NCBI GenBank assembly: GCA_013180625.2
Contig: SNVD02002352.1
Location: 1 to 64,000, forward strand
Direction of reading: 5' to 3'
DNA from: Boswellia sacra
Lineage: Eukaryota > Streptophyta > Magnoliopsida > Sapindales > Burseraceae
DNA: 64,000 bases
Both the position numbers and the translations under genes were made by a program. The notes under the pieces are model-generated. The model ran no database searches and had not been told where the DNA came from. It saw only the letters and a list, made by a program, of their open reading frames with translations. Positions 1 to 11,149 of the stretch are shown here, in pieces. Each line of letters begins with the position of its first letter. Position 1 is the first letter of the stretch.

Positions 1-149
1 TATAAATGTTGGATACTTGGATTGTTGTTCAGTTGTTCTTGAATTTGAAACAATAAATTTCTAATTTTTATAATGAACAATAAATTTGAAACAAAACCAG
101 CAAACTAGCAGGCCGAACCCATTAACACGGTTACAAGTGAAGCAAAAAA

Positions 150-641
150 AAACAAAGCTAAAACAAGCAACCTGCCAAAACGCTCGATAAAACTCGACGC
201 GCTCCATATAGCTCGACACGAGTCGACATGTAAGTGTCGAGTGTCGGATGATGCATCATCCGACACTTGACACTTACATGTCGAATCGTGTCGGATTCAC
301 ACCGACACTCGATATCAGTCTATTTTAGAAGAAATCGAGTGTCGATGATGCATCATCATCCGACACTTGACACTTACATGTCGAATCGTGTCGGATTCAC
401 ACCGACACTCGATATCAGTCTATTTTAGAAGAAATCGAGTGTCGGATGCATCATCCGACACTCGATACTTACATGTCGAGTTATGTCGAATTCACAACCG
501 ACACTCGATATCAGTCTATTTTTGAAGATATCGAGTGTCGGATGATGCACCCGACACTCGACACTAGCTTTCATCCGACATGTCGAGTTTTGTCGAGTTT
601 TATCGAGCGTTTTGGCAGCTTGCTTGTTTTTAGCTTTGTTT
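150..641. mobile_element. Foldback-type element with 48/49-bp terminal inverted repeats
   Basis: The two ends (150-197 and 593-641) are inverted copies of each other with one mismatch and a one-base indel; the outer edge reads AAACAAAGCT on the left and AGCTTTGTTT on the right. The interior consists of tandem, partly palindromic repeats built on the words CGACACTCGA, CATGTCGA and GATGCATC. No coding sequence is visible. A-runs flank both ends (144-149 and 642-647), so a 6-bp A-only target duplication is possible but carries little information. The layout, inverted repeats plus internal subrepeats, matches foldback (FB-like) elements. It could instead be a MITE whose interior expanded by tandem duplication. 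Confidence 0.7.
223..540. repeat. Tandem repeat, about 100-bp unit, with embedded palindromes
   Basis: About three copies of a roughly 100-bp unit lie head to tail. Landmarks are TCAGTCTATTTT at 416, at about 300-330 and at about 511, each followed by an ATCGAGTGTCG word and then a palindromic GATGCATC core. The first copy holds a 62-bp near-perfect palindrome (223-284, centre 253/254, one mismatching pair). The arrays form the core of the foldback element. Confidence 0.8.
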
Positions 642-689
642 AAAAAATACAAACCGAGGAAATTAAAAAAATACAAACTGGAGAAATAA

Positions 690-812
690 CTCGGGTAATT
701 CAACTCCCCGGGACCGGAATATAACTCCCAGGCCCCGAAAATTTCCCGAAAATTTTTGGGGGCGGGGAATTGAATTCCTTGCCGGGGCCGGGGACGGGGA
801 TTGCGATCCCTA
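690..812. other. GC-rich patch in AT-rich DNA
   Basis: This stretch is rich in runs of G and C (CCCCGGGACC, GGGGGCGGGG, GGGGCCGGGGACGGGG) and stands out against the AT-rich surroundings. There is no coding signal. A shorter stretch of similar composition occurs at 34540-34630. The origin is not recognised; it may be the end of a degraded repeat. Confidence 0.4.
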
Positions 813-819
813 GGCTTTG

Positions 820-2165
820 GTGAGCAATGAGAAATTATTTGATGAGAGAATTAACAATTCTAAATTTTTGAGGTTAAAAAGAAACTTGTTAAGATCCAGT
901 GTACCACTCAAATTGTTCAAACCAAGGTCAAGATTTTCAAGATTATTGAGTTCTCTAAGCTATGAATCGGGCCTTCCAATCAATTTGATCAAATATTCAA
1001 ATGACTCAATTGAGTAAGGTTCTAATTTCAATTGGGATATGATCAGTGAATTAATTATCTAGTCATGATAAGATCATTAGCTTGTTTGAATTCATAAGTG
1101 AGTAAGGGATTAGACCGGTTAACTTGTTTCTGTAAAGATATAGTACTTCCAAAGAACCAAGATTTCCCAAGGAAAGAAGCTCACGTGAAATTTCATTTGT
1201 AGCTAACTGCGATAATTGATACGTGTCAGATTAGAAAGTGAAGATGGAACTGATCCTGAAAGATTACGTCCACTCATATCCAAGTCAGATAAGGATTTTA
1301 GATTACCTAATGAATTTGGAATGCCTAGCCACAACTCCTCAGGGGAATTGTTTCGTCTAAATTTCGGGAAATAGATGGCAAGATCTTCATTGCTCCCCAC
1401 ATCGAGAAACTAAAGGTTGGATAAACCAAAAATCTCTTAAAGGAATTCTCCTTTCAATTTGTAATATTGAAGTAATAAATAAGTCAAACAAGAACTATTC
1501 ACCTGTAATTTTCCTAAAACTTTGCATCATATCCAAGGAGTTGAGATTATCTAATGAGTTTGGAATCCTACCAGAGCATATCCTCCTCGCTAGTCTCAAT
1601 TCCTCAAGAACTGTTATTTTCAAATTCTGGCAAATAGATTGTAAGATCTTCAATAGACCTCATATTAAAAAACTATAGGCTGGGTAAGAGAAAAATCTCT
1701 GAAGGGGACTCTTCTTCTAGTCTGCACGCTTCAACTGATAAATAAGTCAATGAAGATAAATTTGCCTTAGTTTGAGGTATCAAAGAAGAAATGTTTACCT
1801 CTCTAATATTAGCATTTTGAGATTGGTAAATGCCTTAGCTAGACTTCTGAGTAGATGACCCCAGTTTTGGTGCTCTAGATTAATTTGCGATACATTAAGA
1901 GAGACCAAATTCGAGAGCTCGAAGATCTCTTAGGGTATTTGACCAGAAAAGCCAAAACAAGAGAGATCCAAATGTTATAGCCTTGAAAGGTACATGATTC
2001 TAGATGGGGTTTTAGTGATTGAAATCATTATTAGCAAGGCTAAGCCATTCAAGATAGACAAGGTCGACGAGGTTGTTGCTGGAGTTAATAAAATCGCAGA
2101 GGTAGCCACTAGTGAGGTCAAGCCTGGCTAGGGACTTAGCCAGAACTTTCACCAAGGAGGGGCAA
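820..2165 (-). pseudogene. LRR receptor-like protein (RLP) relic
   Basis: Reading the minus strand, leucine-rich repeats can be followed from about 2165 down to about 820, in several frames with many stops. Examples are IPNSLGNLKSLSDLDMSG followed by LSGSVPSSLSNL near 1200-1340, LARLDLTSGYLCDF near 2120, and LENLDLGLNNLSGTLDL near 930. The spacing and the LxGxIPxSLxNLxxLxxLDLS consensus are those of plant extracellular LRRs, as in Cf-9/RPP27-type receptor-like proteins. No signal peptide, transmembrane segment or kinase domain is visible, so this is an internal fragment. It is not expected to make a protein. Confidence 0.75.
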
Positions 2166-2214
2166 TAAATTAAAGAGCAATAAGCATAAGAATTTTCCTC
2201 GAGTAATAAATATG

Positions 2215-3345
2215 AATACTTGATAAAAGTTCATAAAACATTCATTGATCTACAACTATCCACAACGCTTTTTCATATTTTGAATGCGTTGTACAATGGT
2301 TTTATTTTCAATACTACTAGCTATATATTCAATCAAACTATCATTCATCCATTGGTCATCCATCCGATTTCATAATCGATTCTTCACAACATTCATAACT
2401 GAAAATACCCTCTCACGGTAGCTGTAGCAATAAGTAGGATCAAAGCCAATGTCACAAGCGTGTAAACTAGTGGATATACCTTATCTCTTTTAGTTTCAAC
2501 CATATGCCTTGCAAGATCACCAATCTATTTCAATCCTGAAAACTCAACATTAGAACGTATATCCATAATATAAGTATCAAGTTGAAACTCAAGTTCCATA
2601 AGTTCTATTGTAGGGAATTGTTTAGGATAAAATTGTGTAAAACATACAAGTTTTTTCTTATCGAAAGCAAACAATGACTCATTTTGACATAGACATGCCA
2701 CACAAAGAAGTAACTCATTGTTAGCCTCATTAAAACGATTATTAAACTCTTGAAGTTACATATCTAAAATGGAATAAAATAGCTCAACACGATAATGATG
2801 CAAGTTTGTGGTTTCTTAAGCTATGAGTTGTGATCACCTTGGATTTAGATACACATCCTACATCTTTGGAACATAAACACAACACTTGATACAAAAAGAA
2901 GTAACTTCATCAAGCAAAGAATCGCACCCACTTTCTCTCATTGTTTGCAAATGTTGTTTAAATAATCTAACCAGCCACATTGCATTCACAATATCTTGAT
3001 CCTTTGTTTTTAATGCTTGTGACAATTCATTTGTGACACCCTTTATATCTTTCAGCAAATGAAGAGTAAACACAATATCAAATGATTGCATCCACATTAA
3101 CAATGTCTTTGCTTCATATTTTTTATTATCATTTGCTCCATCATCGCCAACTATTTCAAGTACATCAATTATTGCCGAAAACATATGAATTATGCTCACT
3201 AAAGTACTAAAATGTGAACCCACCTTGTATCTGCCTGACCACATGACCAGTGTTGTCACTGCATGTGATGCCTTTCCAAAAGCACTAGTTGCCATTTTCT
3301 TCATTTTCCTTCCAAGAAGTAACCTTGAGATAAGCAAAAGGATAA
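2215..3345 (-). pseudogene. hAT-type TTF/DUF4371 zinc-finger protein relic
   Basis: The longest open stretch (2858-3337, 159 codons) carries SHFSTLVSIIHMFSAIIDVL and LSQALKTKDQDIVNAMWLVR. These resemble the middle of plant zinc finger MYM-type protein 1-like (TTF-type, DUF4371) proteins derived from hAT transposases. Further on (2220-2420, stops present) the hAT C-terminal dimerisation motif is recognisable: RVFSVMNVVKNRL followed by MDDQWMNDSLIEYI. The N-terminal zinc finger is missing and stops and frameshifts separate the pieces, so this is a decayed 3' portion. The neighbouring LRR relic is on the same strand, but no joint function is implied. Confidence 0.75.
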
Positions 3346-3972
3346 ACAGAAATAGAATTAGACTTATTAATTATAAGACTTTCCTTGAACTGCAACAAGG
3401 CATGATGCTCATCATCATGACAGCGTGGGGGTTGAGATGAAGCCAAGTGAGAAAATGAAAGATGAAATAGTAAGATTGATAATTAAGCGAGTTTTTACTC
3501 ATAAGCTAGATATCTTTAAGCTTAATATTTGATTAGTTTTTGAGTACTTTGATTTCTTTTTATGTGGTTTTTTATAGTTGATGGAAGAAATTGGGGCTAA
3601 TGATAATTTTTGGAAAATATTGGTTGTTTATGTTGAGTTCATGCATAAATCATGCAGATTTCATGCATAATCATGAGATAAATAATTTTGGAATTCAAAT
3701 GGAGACCGAGAAGTGATATTTGTTTCTATCAATGAATGATATACCATTAATTATCTATGCAATTTGTGTAACTATTGATAGATTTCTTGTGTTCAATGTG
3801 TTTTGATAGATATATAGGTCTAATAATGATGTAAATCTGGCTTGTTAAGATAGATTATCAATACTTGAGAAAGATTAATGATTAATTGAAAAGAGAGACT
3901 AAATACATATCTCAACAATTAGTTAATATAAAAATTTATATGTAAATATATCTTAAAAAACTGAAGTAACAA
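3346..3972. other. Intergenic, no recognised feature
   Basis: AT-rich DNA with only short open frames. I see no coding, RNA or repeat signal here. Confidence 0.5.
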
Positions 3973-3981
3973 GTGGAGTTT

Positions 3982-4220
3982 GGGTAAAACTACGATACAA
4001 TTACTGTACCATACAGCAACTGTGTATTTTATATAAAAATCGTAAACATATATGTAAAAATTGTAAACGATTGAATAAAAATTGTATTTAAAAAAATCGT
4101 AAATACAAAAAATATAAAAGTCGTAAATACGATTTTTTCCTCTCACTTACGATTTTTAGACATATATTTATGATTTTAACATGCTACAATACGACCACTG
4201 TATATACTGTAGTAAGACTC
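3982..4220. mobile_element. Mutator-type MITE, 239 bp, 9-bp target duplication
   Basis: The element is flanked by a perfect 9-bp direct repeat, GTGGAGTTT, at 3973-3981 and 4221-4229. This is the target duplication size of Mutator-like elements. The ends are weakly inverted: GGGTAAAACTACGATAC on the left and, on the other strand from the right, GAGTCTTACTACAGTAT. The interior is AT-rich and repeats words such as ATCGTAAATAC in both orientations, giving a foldback character. It has no coding capacity. A relative lies at 32308-32614. Confidence 0.75.
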
Positions 4221-4561
4221 GTGGAGTTTCCTAATTAAAATAAGTAGTAAATGTTAAAAAAGAAAAGTCAATAGAAGTCAATGCACCCATTGACAATGAG
4301 TCATGCTACACTACCGAAGCAAAATCCGCTGGGAATAGTCACCAAAAGAGATTTTCCTATTGACAGCAGTCAATTCACAGGGGAGCACTTCGGGAAAAAA
4401 TTTCACCTTTGCATCAGTTGAAGTCTTTAAAGTCTTCAGGTAATGAGCTTTGTGATATTACAAGTCTAGCCACCAAGCAACTTCTTTTTCCAGCTAGTCC
4501 CAAAGTCCAGCAAAATATAATAAAAGATAAATTTTAAAAAAAAATGTTTCAAAATCAAAAT

Positions 4562-4660
4562 TATAAAGGATACGATGGTATTGTATTAGTTAGAGTTTGA
4601 TTAGAGTGAGCAGAGTTAGAAGAGTCGAGTCTTTCCTTTGCGTAAACACTTATCAATATT
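4562..4660 (+). mobile_element. Short + stub of the pararetrovirus, TATA region to just before the primer site
   Basis: This 99-bp stretch matches, in + orientation, the segment of the viral unit between the TATA box and the primer-binding site; compare 23070-23165 in copy B. It begins inside the TATA box (TATAAAGGATACG) and stops at TATCAATATT, two bases short of the TGGTATCAGAGC site. It is followed immediately by copy A in the opposite orientation. It covers roughly what minus-strand strong-stop DNA would cover, though it starts some 20 bases upstream of the expected cap site. Confidence 0.7.
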
Positions 4661-4785
4661 AAAAAAGAAGCAGAGCTAGAGCTCTGATACCATTAATATT
4701 GATAAGTGTTTACACAAAAGAGAGACTCGACTCTTCTAACTTTTCTTACTCTAATCCAACTCTACTTAATACAATGCCATCCTAT

Positions 4786-4795
4786 CCTTTATATA
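4786..4795 (-). promoter_or_regulatory. TATA box in left terminal repeat of copy A
   Basis: Minus-strand TATATAAAGG lies about 95 bp upstream of the primer site at 4681-4692. The equivalent box in other copies is at 11253-11262, 23068-23077 and 23507-23516. This fits the pregenomic RNA promoter of a pararetrovirus. Confidence 0.6.
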
Positions 4796-5113
4796 GGCAA
4801 AGCCATGATACTATGCTATGATGCTTCCTTATCTCTAAGGAATCTCCTTTACATGTCAATACATGACTCACCACACTTTATGTCACATCACATTACTTTA
4901 CAACTCATACCATATCTCTAACATCATCACACTGGACACCTCACTACATGACTCATCACATAAGGACAATATTGTATCATTACATTGCACACCTCACGAG
5001 TATAACTTACCTCATGCATTATTACTTTTACTTTATATCACATCATGTCATATTATGTCTCTTTCACGTCTCTTCACCGATGCTTCTGTTGGTAGGTCCA
5101 CTTTGCTTCCACT

Positions 5114-6226
5114 TCATTGTTCATCCGAGTCAAAGAAGAAATCATTCTGCCATGGAACCTCATTGATGTGTGAAACTTGTAGATCAAATGGTTCATTTGG
5201 CATTTGAGGTTGTGGCCAATCTTCCTATTCTTCTTCAAGATCTTCCTATGGTGGTGAAGGATTTTGAATCTCATTAGCTCCTCCTTGTTTGCGAAGCCAT
5301 TCATGGTAATTATGCCGATATTCTTGAATTGAATCATCATCTAAGCTGTCATTCAAGAGCTGTAGATTTTTTATCTTCTCTTTGTAATAGAGATCTGGAG
5401 AGTTGAGGACATTGTCTAAAACAGGACTGTGAGTACAATAAAGCAATGGCATATGATAGACTTCTGCTAATCTTTTTCTTGCATGCAGACAACCTTCCCA
5501 ACACGTATGGATATCATCACTCATATGATCATGGATAATTGACTTAACAAATGGCTCTCTTGTTCTTCCCCATATGCCTCTTAGCTGAAAAATAATTATC
5601 ATTTTGTGGACAATTTGAAATCCACCTTTGAGCGTCAGTGTCAAGAGATCTTCAAAGATTGGAGAGAACATTCTATCAAACCATCGATTAGGATTATACC
5701 TTCTGCTCCTATGAATCATTACAGGATCAAATACCATAGCTATTGAATATAGGTTGAACAATAACCAATAGGAATAGTATCCAAGAGAAGAAGCTTCAGG
5801 TATAACTGAATGACCCTAAGTTATGTCTTCATCATGAACAGCATGAAAATTTGGAGAGATCTGGTAGACCGTTTCGAAAACTTGATCTGGATTTGGTAAA
5901 AGAGAAAGTAATTGAAACTTTCTTTTCTCTGTGCTAGGGCATATCATGCACTGATCTAAGAGATCCCACGTTTTTTGATAACTTTTGAATGATGTTTCTG
6001 GATAGTCACGTGCATAGAACACCTGATCTTCAATATCTGCTTTGATTTATAGAGGCAATTGAGATCAGAATAGTGGAAGATCATAAGAGTAACCTTTTTC
6101 TTTGACAATTGTTTTGCCTTTATAATCTTCTAGGGTTACAGGAAGTTTTCTTTTTCTGAGACCTTCCTGCCTTCTATCAAAAGCATCCTGACCAAGCATG
6201 TATCGCTTAGATGAACTAGAAGCCAT
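5114..6226 (-). pseudogene. Copy A: C-terminal domain of unknown function
   Basis: This region follows RNase H in the same frame, beginning around the Met of MASSSSK (ATG at 6226) and ending at the TGA at 5114-5116. Recognisable blocks are FDRRQEGLRKRKL, YARDYPETS, NPDQVFETVYQI, YNPNRWFDRMFSPIFEDLL and the acidic tail near 5120. I do not recognise the domain. Its position corresponds to the transactivator/inclusion-body or ORF2 region of other caulimovirids, but no similarity is evident by eye. An in-frame TAA follows PLFCSLL near 6047 and is shared with copies B and C. Additional frameshifts lie near 5760-5820 and 5250. Confidence 0.7.
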
Positions 6227-8160
6227 TGTTATTACTTGAATTGGTCTAGGAATTGGTTTGGAGAGAAAATCTACTACAATGTTTGATTCACCTTTAATGT
6301 AGCGAACAGTGAACCTGAATCTCGAGAGAGACTCTGACCATCTAGCAAGCTGAGGATCTAGAATTTCGCCTTCTCTTCCTCTGAGCAATCCTTCAAAATA
6401 TTTGTAGTCTGTTTCTACTACAAATTCTTCAAGAGAGAGATAGAATTTGAATTTCTTGATAGCTTTGATGACTACTAACACTTCTTTCTTGGATGAAGGA
6501 TAATGTTATTGCGAGTCAGAGAATTGCTCGGATTTATATGCACAAATTCTTTTGTAGCTTCCTTCCTGTTCGAGCAGCACTGCTGCCCAAAATTTGTCAC
6601 TTACGTCTGTCTGTAGGATGAGTTGTCTCTTGTTAGGAAGCTTTAAAGGAGGAAGAGACTTGCATTTTTCTTTCAAATCAATCACAACTTGAGTTGCTTC
6701 ATCTGACCATGCTACTGCTCCCGTCCTGATATGTCTTGAGATTTGGCTAGTGTATCTGGACAAATTCTTTATATAATCTCCTGTATAATTGACAATTCCC
6801 AAGAATTGTTGAATCATCTTTCTGCTTGTCAACTTATCAGGGAACAAGAATATCTTTTCAGCAATATATGGCATTGGAGTAGTGTAGCCATCTTTAATAT
6901 GCAATACAAGAAAATCTACTTTTGGGATTCCAGCTAACATCTTTCTTTCAGATAAGACCAAGCCATGTTCAAAAGTTAAACTTTTGAACTGTTTAAGATG
7001 CTGGACATGATCTTCTTCATTATTGCTGAAGATGAGGACATCATCAACGTATACAAGACAAAATTAAATTATGTCTTTGTACACATCATCCATTCTATGC
7101 TAATATTCTGAAGGAGTATTCTTTAGACCAAAAGGTATCACATTCCACTCATAGTGTCCATGTGGCACTATGAAAGCTGTTTTGTAACGGTCTTCTTTTT
7201 TTACTCCAACTTGTCAAAATCCTAACTTCATATCGAACTTTAAATAGATCTTTGAATTAGTCATCCTCTTTAAGAGACAAATCTTTTTTGGAACAAGATA
7301 TCGAATATCACGCAAACAATCATTGAGCTTTCTGTAATCAATACAGAATCTTTTCTTTCCACGAATACGTTCTGCTCGATTGTTAACATAGGAAGCTTGA
7401 CTTGCCCATTCAGATTTTGAAGGTCTAACGAGATCTATTTTGAGAAGCTCAAAGATTTCTTCTCTACAAAGATCTTCATCATGGGGCAATCCCGGATGTG
7501 AAGCTGCTTGATAAGGCATTTCCCAATTGTCTTTATATGGAGGAGAAACAGAGTATTGTTCTCGTGACCAAAACTTATTTGGAACATCTCCACAGCATTC
7601 AAGAAGTTCTTTGTGCTCTATTTCAAACTCTTGCGCCAGAGATTTAACATTTTCACCCCTCTTGAAGATAGAGAATTTCTCTATCCACGAAATAAGATAA
7701 GAACGAGAGTTCTGAGTGATAGGATTAAGCATAGTGAATGCAAATCCTTTAGAGTGAAAAGTGAATGGAGAAAAAATACTTAGAAAATCCATCACAGGCA
7801 ATAGATCTTCTCCTGATTGATCAAATGCCAAAAAAGCTATGCCTTTTACGAAATGGCGAGAGATTAATAGCTCTAGTGCATTTGCTACTTTGAAATAAAT
7901 CTCCACTAGCGGCTGAAAAACGAACTGCTGTAGGAATGAATAGAGACTTTGGAAGACAGCTGCTATGAATGATAGAGGAAACCGCTCCTGTATCGATAAG
8001 TGCAGAGAGAGCAACTTGTTCTTGATCAGAAATTTGAAGTACTACTTTGACATATGGCCGAAAATTGGACCTGATTGCATAGTTAGATTAATAGGTACTT
8101 CACGAGGAATGTTCATGATGACTTCAGATTCATTGCCAGGTTTACCTTCTAAATTTTCTG
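6227..8160 (-). pseudogene. Copy A: protease, reverse transcriptase and RNase H region
   Basis: Read from 8160 down, the aspartic protease shows Asp-Thr-Gly (codons at 7986-7994) in the context LSALIDTGAVS. The reverse transcriptase follows, with KKRFCIDYRKLND near 7330-7350, the PFGLKN block near 7120 and a YVDD box at 7040-7051. RNase H comes next, with LQTDVSDKFWAAVLLEQ near 6560-6620 and the C-terminal FTVRYIKGESN near 6290. The open frame is split into pieces at 7214-8014, 6506-6961 and 6065-6481, so no full-length enzyme can be made. The sequence in this copy reads YVDD, where copies B, C and E read YIDD. Confidence 0.85.
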
Positions 8161-9700
8161 ACTAGACCTCAATTGAGAACAAAGCATCATCTGGATCACT
8201 AACCAATAGTACCAATCTTCTAAAAATTCTGGCTGATCGACAAGTTGAAGAAGCCGAATAGGAGCTCTCTTTCTCTTCATGCATTGCTTGGTAAAATGTC
8301 CCTTCTTGCCACAAATAAAACATTTGCCTGATTGCTTTGGAAACTTTCGCTTTTTGACAAAATGATACTTGGTATTTTTGTTCTGCTTCCAGGGCTTGGA
8401 AAATTTCTTCTTAGAATTCTTCTCTTTTTTGCACTTGCAAGGCGATTGATGCGAACATCCAAATTCTTGTGACTTTTTGTTGCAGTAGTTTGCAAGAGAA
8501 GTTTTCTCGATCTGCTTCATGTTCTTTTTGAGATCTTGATTGAGACAATGAGTTTGAATCACCTCTGTGGCTAACTGATATAAGCTGGTAAGGCTATAAG
8601 GTGCAAAATCAGTTCTTTTGATTGTATCTGTCTGCTTGTTGAATTTGAAGTAAAGGAATTCCCGTTTGAGAAAATATTGCTCAAGCATTCGAACATCACA
8701 GCACTTGTTCTGAAGATATTCTTTCTTAAAAATTTCGCTTTCACGATCTCGAGTACCACAGAAATGAGCAACCATATATTTGATTAATTCATTATATGGC
8801 TGATCACGACTAAAGCTATACTCTTTTTCTGCTAGAGTAAATGTATCCGCCCACCATCTTCTCAAGGATCCGAGAAATCCCACGATAATTCGAAGAGTGA
8901 CTGCTCTTTTGCTAAGATGTGGAGCACGTTGAATTTCTCCTTCTGCCCAAGCTAGCATCTTTTCAAAATATACTTGTCTTTCTTCTGGCTTTAGACCATC
9001 AATATTCCAAAAATTTTTTACATTTGGAGCATTAGGTACTTGAATATGAACATCGAGCTCTTCTTGATTTTCTTGATTTTAGTTGTCACCAACATTTGAT
9101 GTAGAAGATACTCCTAATGTTTCTCCTCTACTTGTATCTGGTCTGAACTGAGGAGTTTGTTGCCTAAACCTGCCAATAGTATCAACATATGTTGGAGTTG
9201 CAAGGATATAAGGATGCTCCATCATGACTGGTTCAACAACTGAGGAAGAAGAAGATTATGAAGAATTGTTCGATTCCTCTGATGTAGAATCAAATTGATC
9301 ATCATCCCAACCAGAGGCATGCATAGGCCAAGGCTGCACAGGTGGCATATCATAGTTTCTCTAAAAGCCTTTAATACTGTTGCCAGTAGGACTTTCTTCC
9401 CAAATATCTGAATTGTTTCTTAGCTTATCTTTCTTCCAAGAAATCCTCTTTTTCTTCTTTTGCTCAAAGTATCTTTGCTGCTCTTCACGAATTTGTTTAA
9501 GAAAGTAGTCACTGTCTACGCCAGTGCTGAGAATCATGTTGATTGGACGAGGCTTTTCATGAGCATATGAAAGTTGCTTGACTGTAAGCCTGTGAACTTT
9601 CTTCAATCTCCTGCGTATCTCATGAAGTTCTTGCTTTATCTGCTCCTGCTGCTCAGCAATAGCTTCTAATGCTTTGTTTTATTCTACAGCATTAGTGTTC
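8149..9700 (-). pseudogene. Copy A: capsid region with CCHC zinc knuckle
   Basis: The main open stretch (8149-8958) carries basic blocks (KCKKEKNSKKKFSKPWK) and CFICGKKGHFTKQC at about 8280-8326. The latter is a canonical C-X2-C-X4-H-X4-C knuckle, as in caulimovirid coat proteins. Upstream, 9361-9606 holds a basic, glutamine-rich segment (IREEQQRYFEQKKKKR) that bridges the movement protein and capsid. Several stops and frame changes separate the pieces. Confidence 0.8.
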
Positions 9701-10816
9701 TACTAGTTGATCACCTTTTCAATAGGACCGAACTATGTTGGATCTAGCTTTTGAACAATCCAGCTTCCAGCAACATAATTTTTAGAGACATTAGAGACGA
9801 AATCATTTTCTGGAAATTTGAACATATTGATAGACCCGCCATATCTCACTAACTGAGATCTAAGAAGCAAATGAGTTCTTGGCATATGAGTGCAAGATCT
9901 AGGATTCTTGCCTTCTAGTTGGCACTTTTCACAAGGATAGATAAGAATTGATTCTCTTGGAAAAGAAACTAAAGTTCTTCTAGCAGATAGCTTTTCTATT
10001 TTTGGCTTGTCATGGACAGTTTGAGGCTTGTTACTCTGCTCATGCTCATTAATCCATTTGGGAGGAAAAATGAGCTGATTTTATTTGAAAGTTTGAGGCT
10101 AAATGATTATACCATTACCATTGAGTCTAGTAATAGGCATATTTGTGTGGTTCAAGGAAAAGAGATGTGTTTGGACTTTATCGGTCATGGAATGATGAAT
10201 TGCAAGAGCTGACTCATTGGGATTCATTTCTAATCCATGTAACTAGATCATAACTTTGATAGTGTTTGGCAAAGTAGGCTTAGAAATACCAAGGGTAAAG
10301 TTAGGCTCAACTTGTATAACAACATGACCTTGATTAAGACCTACCTCAACGGCTGATATCAAAGCTTTTTCAAAAGATTGCCAACGAGTATCTAAGACAG
10401 CAATAAAACAAGTAACATTTTTACCACCAAGGAATAATGGTTGCAATCCTATTCGAATTGCTCCCAGATGAATTCCACGGTAGCCTTCACGACAATATCT
10501 TTGTACATCTGGTGCAGAAATAATAGGAAGATAGGTTTATAAGAAATAGACTGGACTGACACTTCAGATGACTTATACATAGATTTGAGCTTGGGAGCTC
10601 TAAAAGGAACAAGGGTTTTTAGTTTAGGAATAAGAATATTGACAGCATAGAACTTATAAGGATTGAGAGGATCTAGATGAAATGGTTGTAGAGAGTTGGG
10701 TTAGTATCTGACTCATACTCTACTTCATAATGGAAGTTTGTGACCGAACTAAAAGAAGAAGGAATTTCTGAAGAAGACTTCGAAAATTCAGTCTTTGCTA
10801 TCTCTTGGTTATCCAT
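9701..10816 (-). pseudogene. Copy A: movement protein region (30K superfamily)
   Basis: The polyprotein starts at the ATG at 10816 (MDNQEIAK). The open piece at 10243-10446 carries CFIAVLDTRW and LNQGHVVIQVEPNFTLG. These match the core of caulimovirid cell-to-cell movement proteins: an LxDxR-type strand followed by a hydrophobic strand and Pro-x-Phe. Frames change several times between 9700 and 10816. A movement domain fused upstream of capsid and RT places this unit in Caulimoviridae rather than among Ty3/gypsy elements. Confidence 0.75.
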
Positions 10817-11149
10817 AGTCCTTATGTTGCCTCTCTAGGTCTTACTATAAAAGGAGAATATAGATATAACTTTTCTTGTGGATTTTAGCTCTTTTCACAC
10901 GCCCCCTTGGCTTTCTTTAGAGCATTCACACCACAACAGAAAAGTAACCCAATCTATATTTCTTCACACTGGATAGCCTCAACTGAATCACAACATTCTA
11001 ACTCAGAAATTCGTAAGATCTCAAAATGATAAAATTCAACCGACGGCAGGGCCGAACTGAGAAAACTTTATTATTTTGAACCCTACACTTCAACTCCTTT
11101 TGGGAGAAAAGGCTCTAATACCATAAAACAAAAAAGAAGTAGGGCTAGA

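Noticed and set aside
200..620. CRISPR-like array of repeats with regular spacing
   Set aside because: The spacers are themselves repeated, the repeats are palindromic and flanked by long inverted ends, and the rest of the window is a spliced plant genome.
4706..5207. Open frames on the + strand rich in Ser, His and Leu
   Set aside because: They lie in the viral promoter repeat, on the opposite strand to the viral genes, and recur as broken frames in the other copies.
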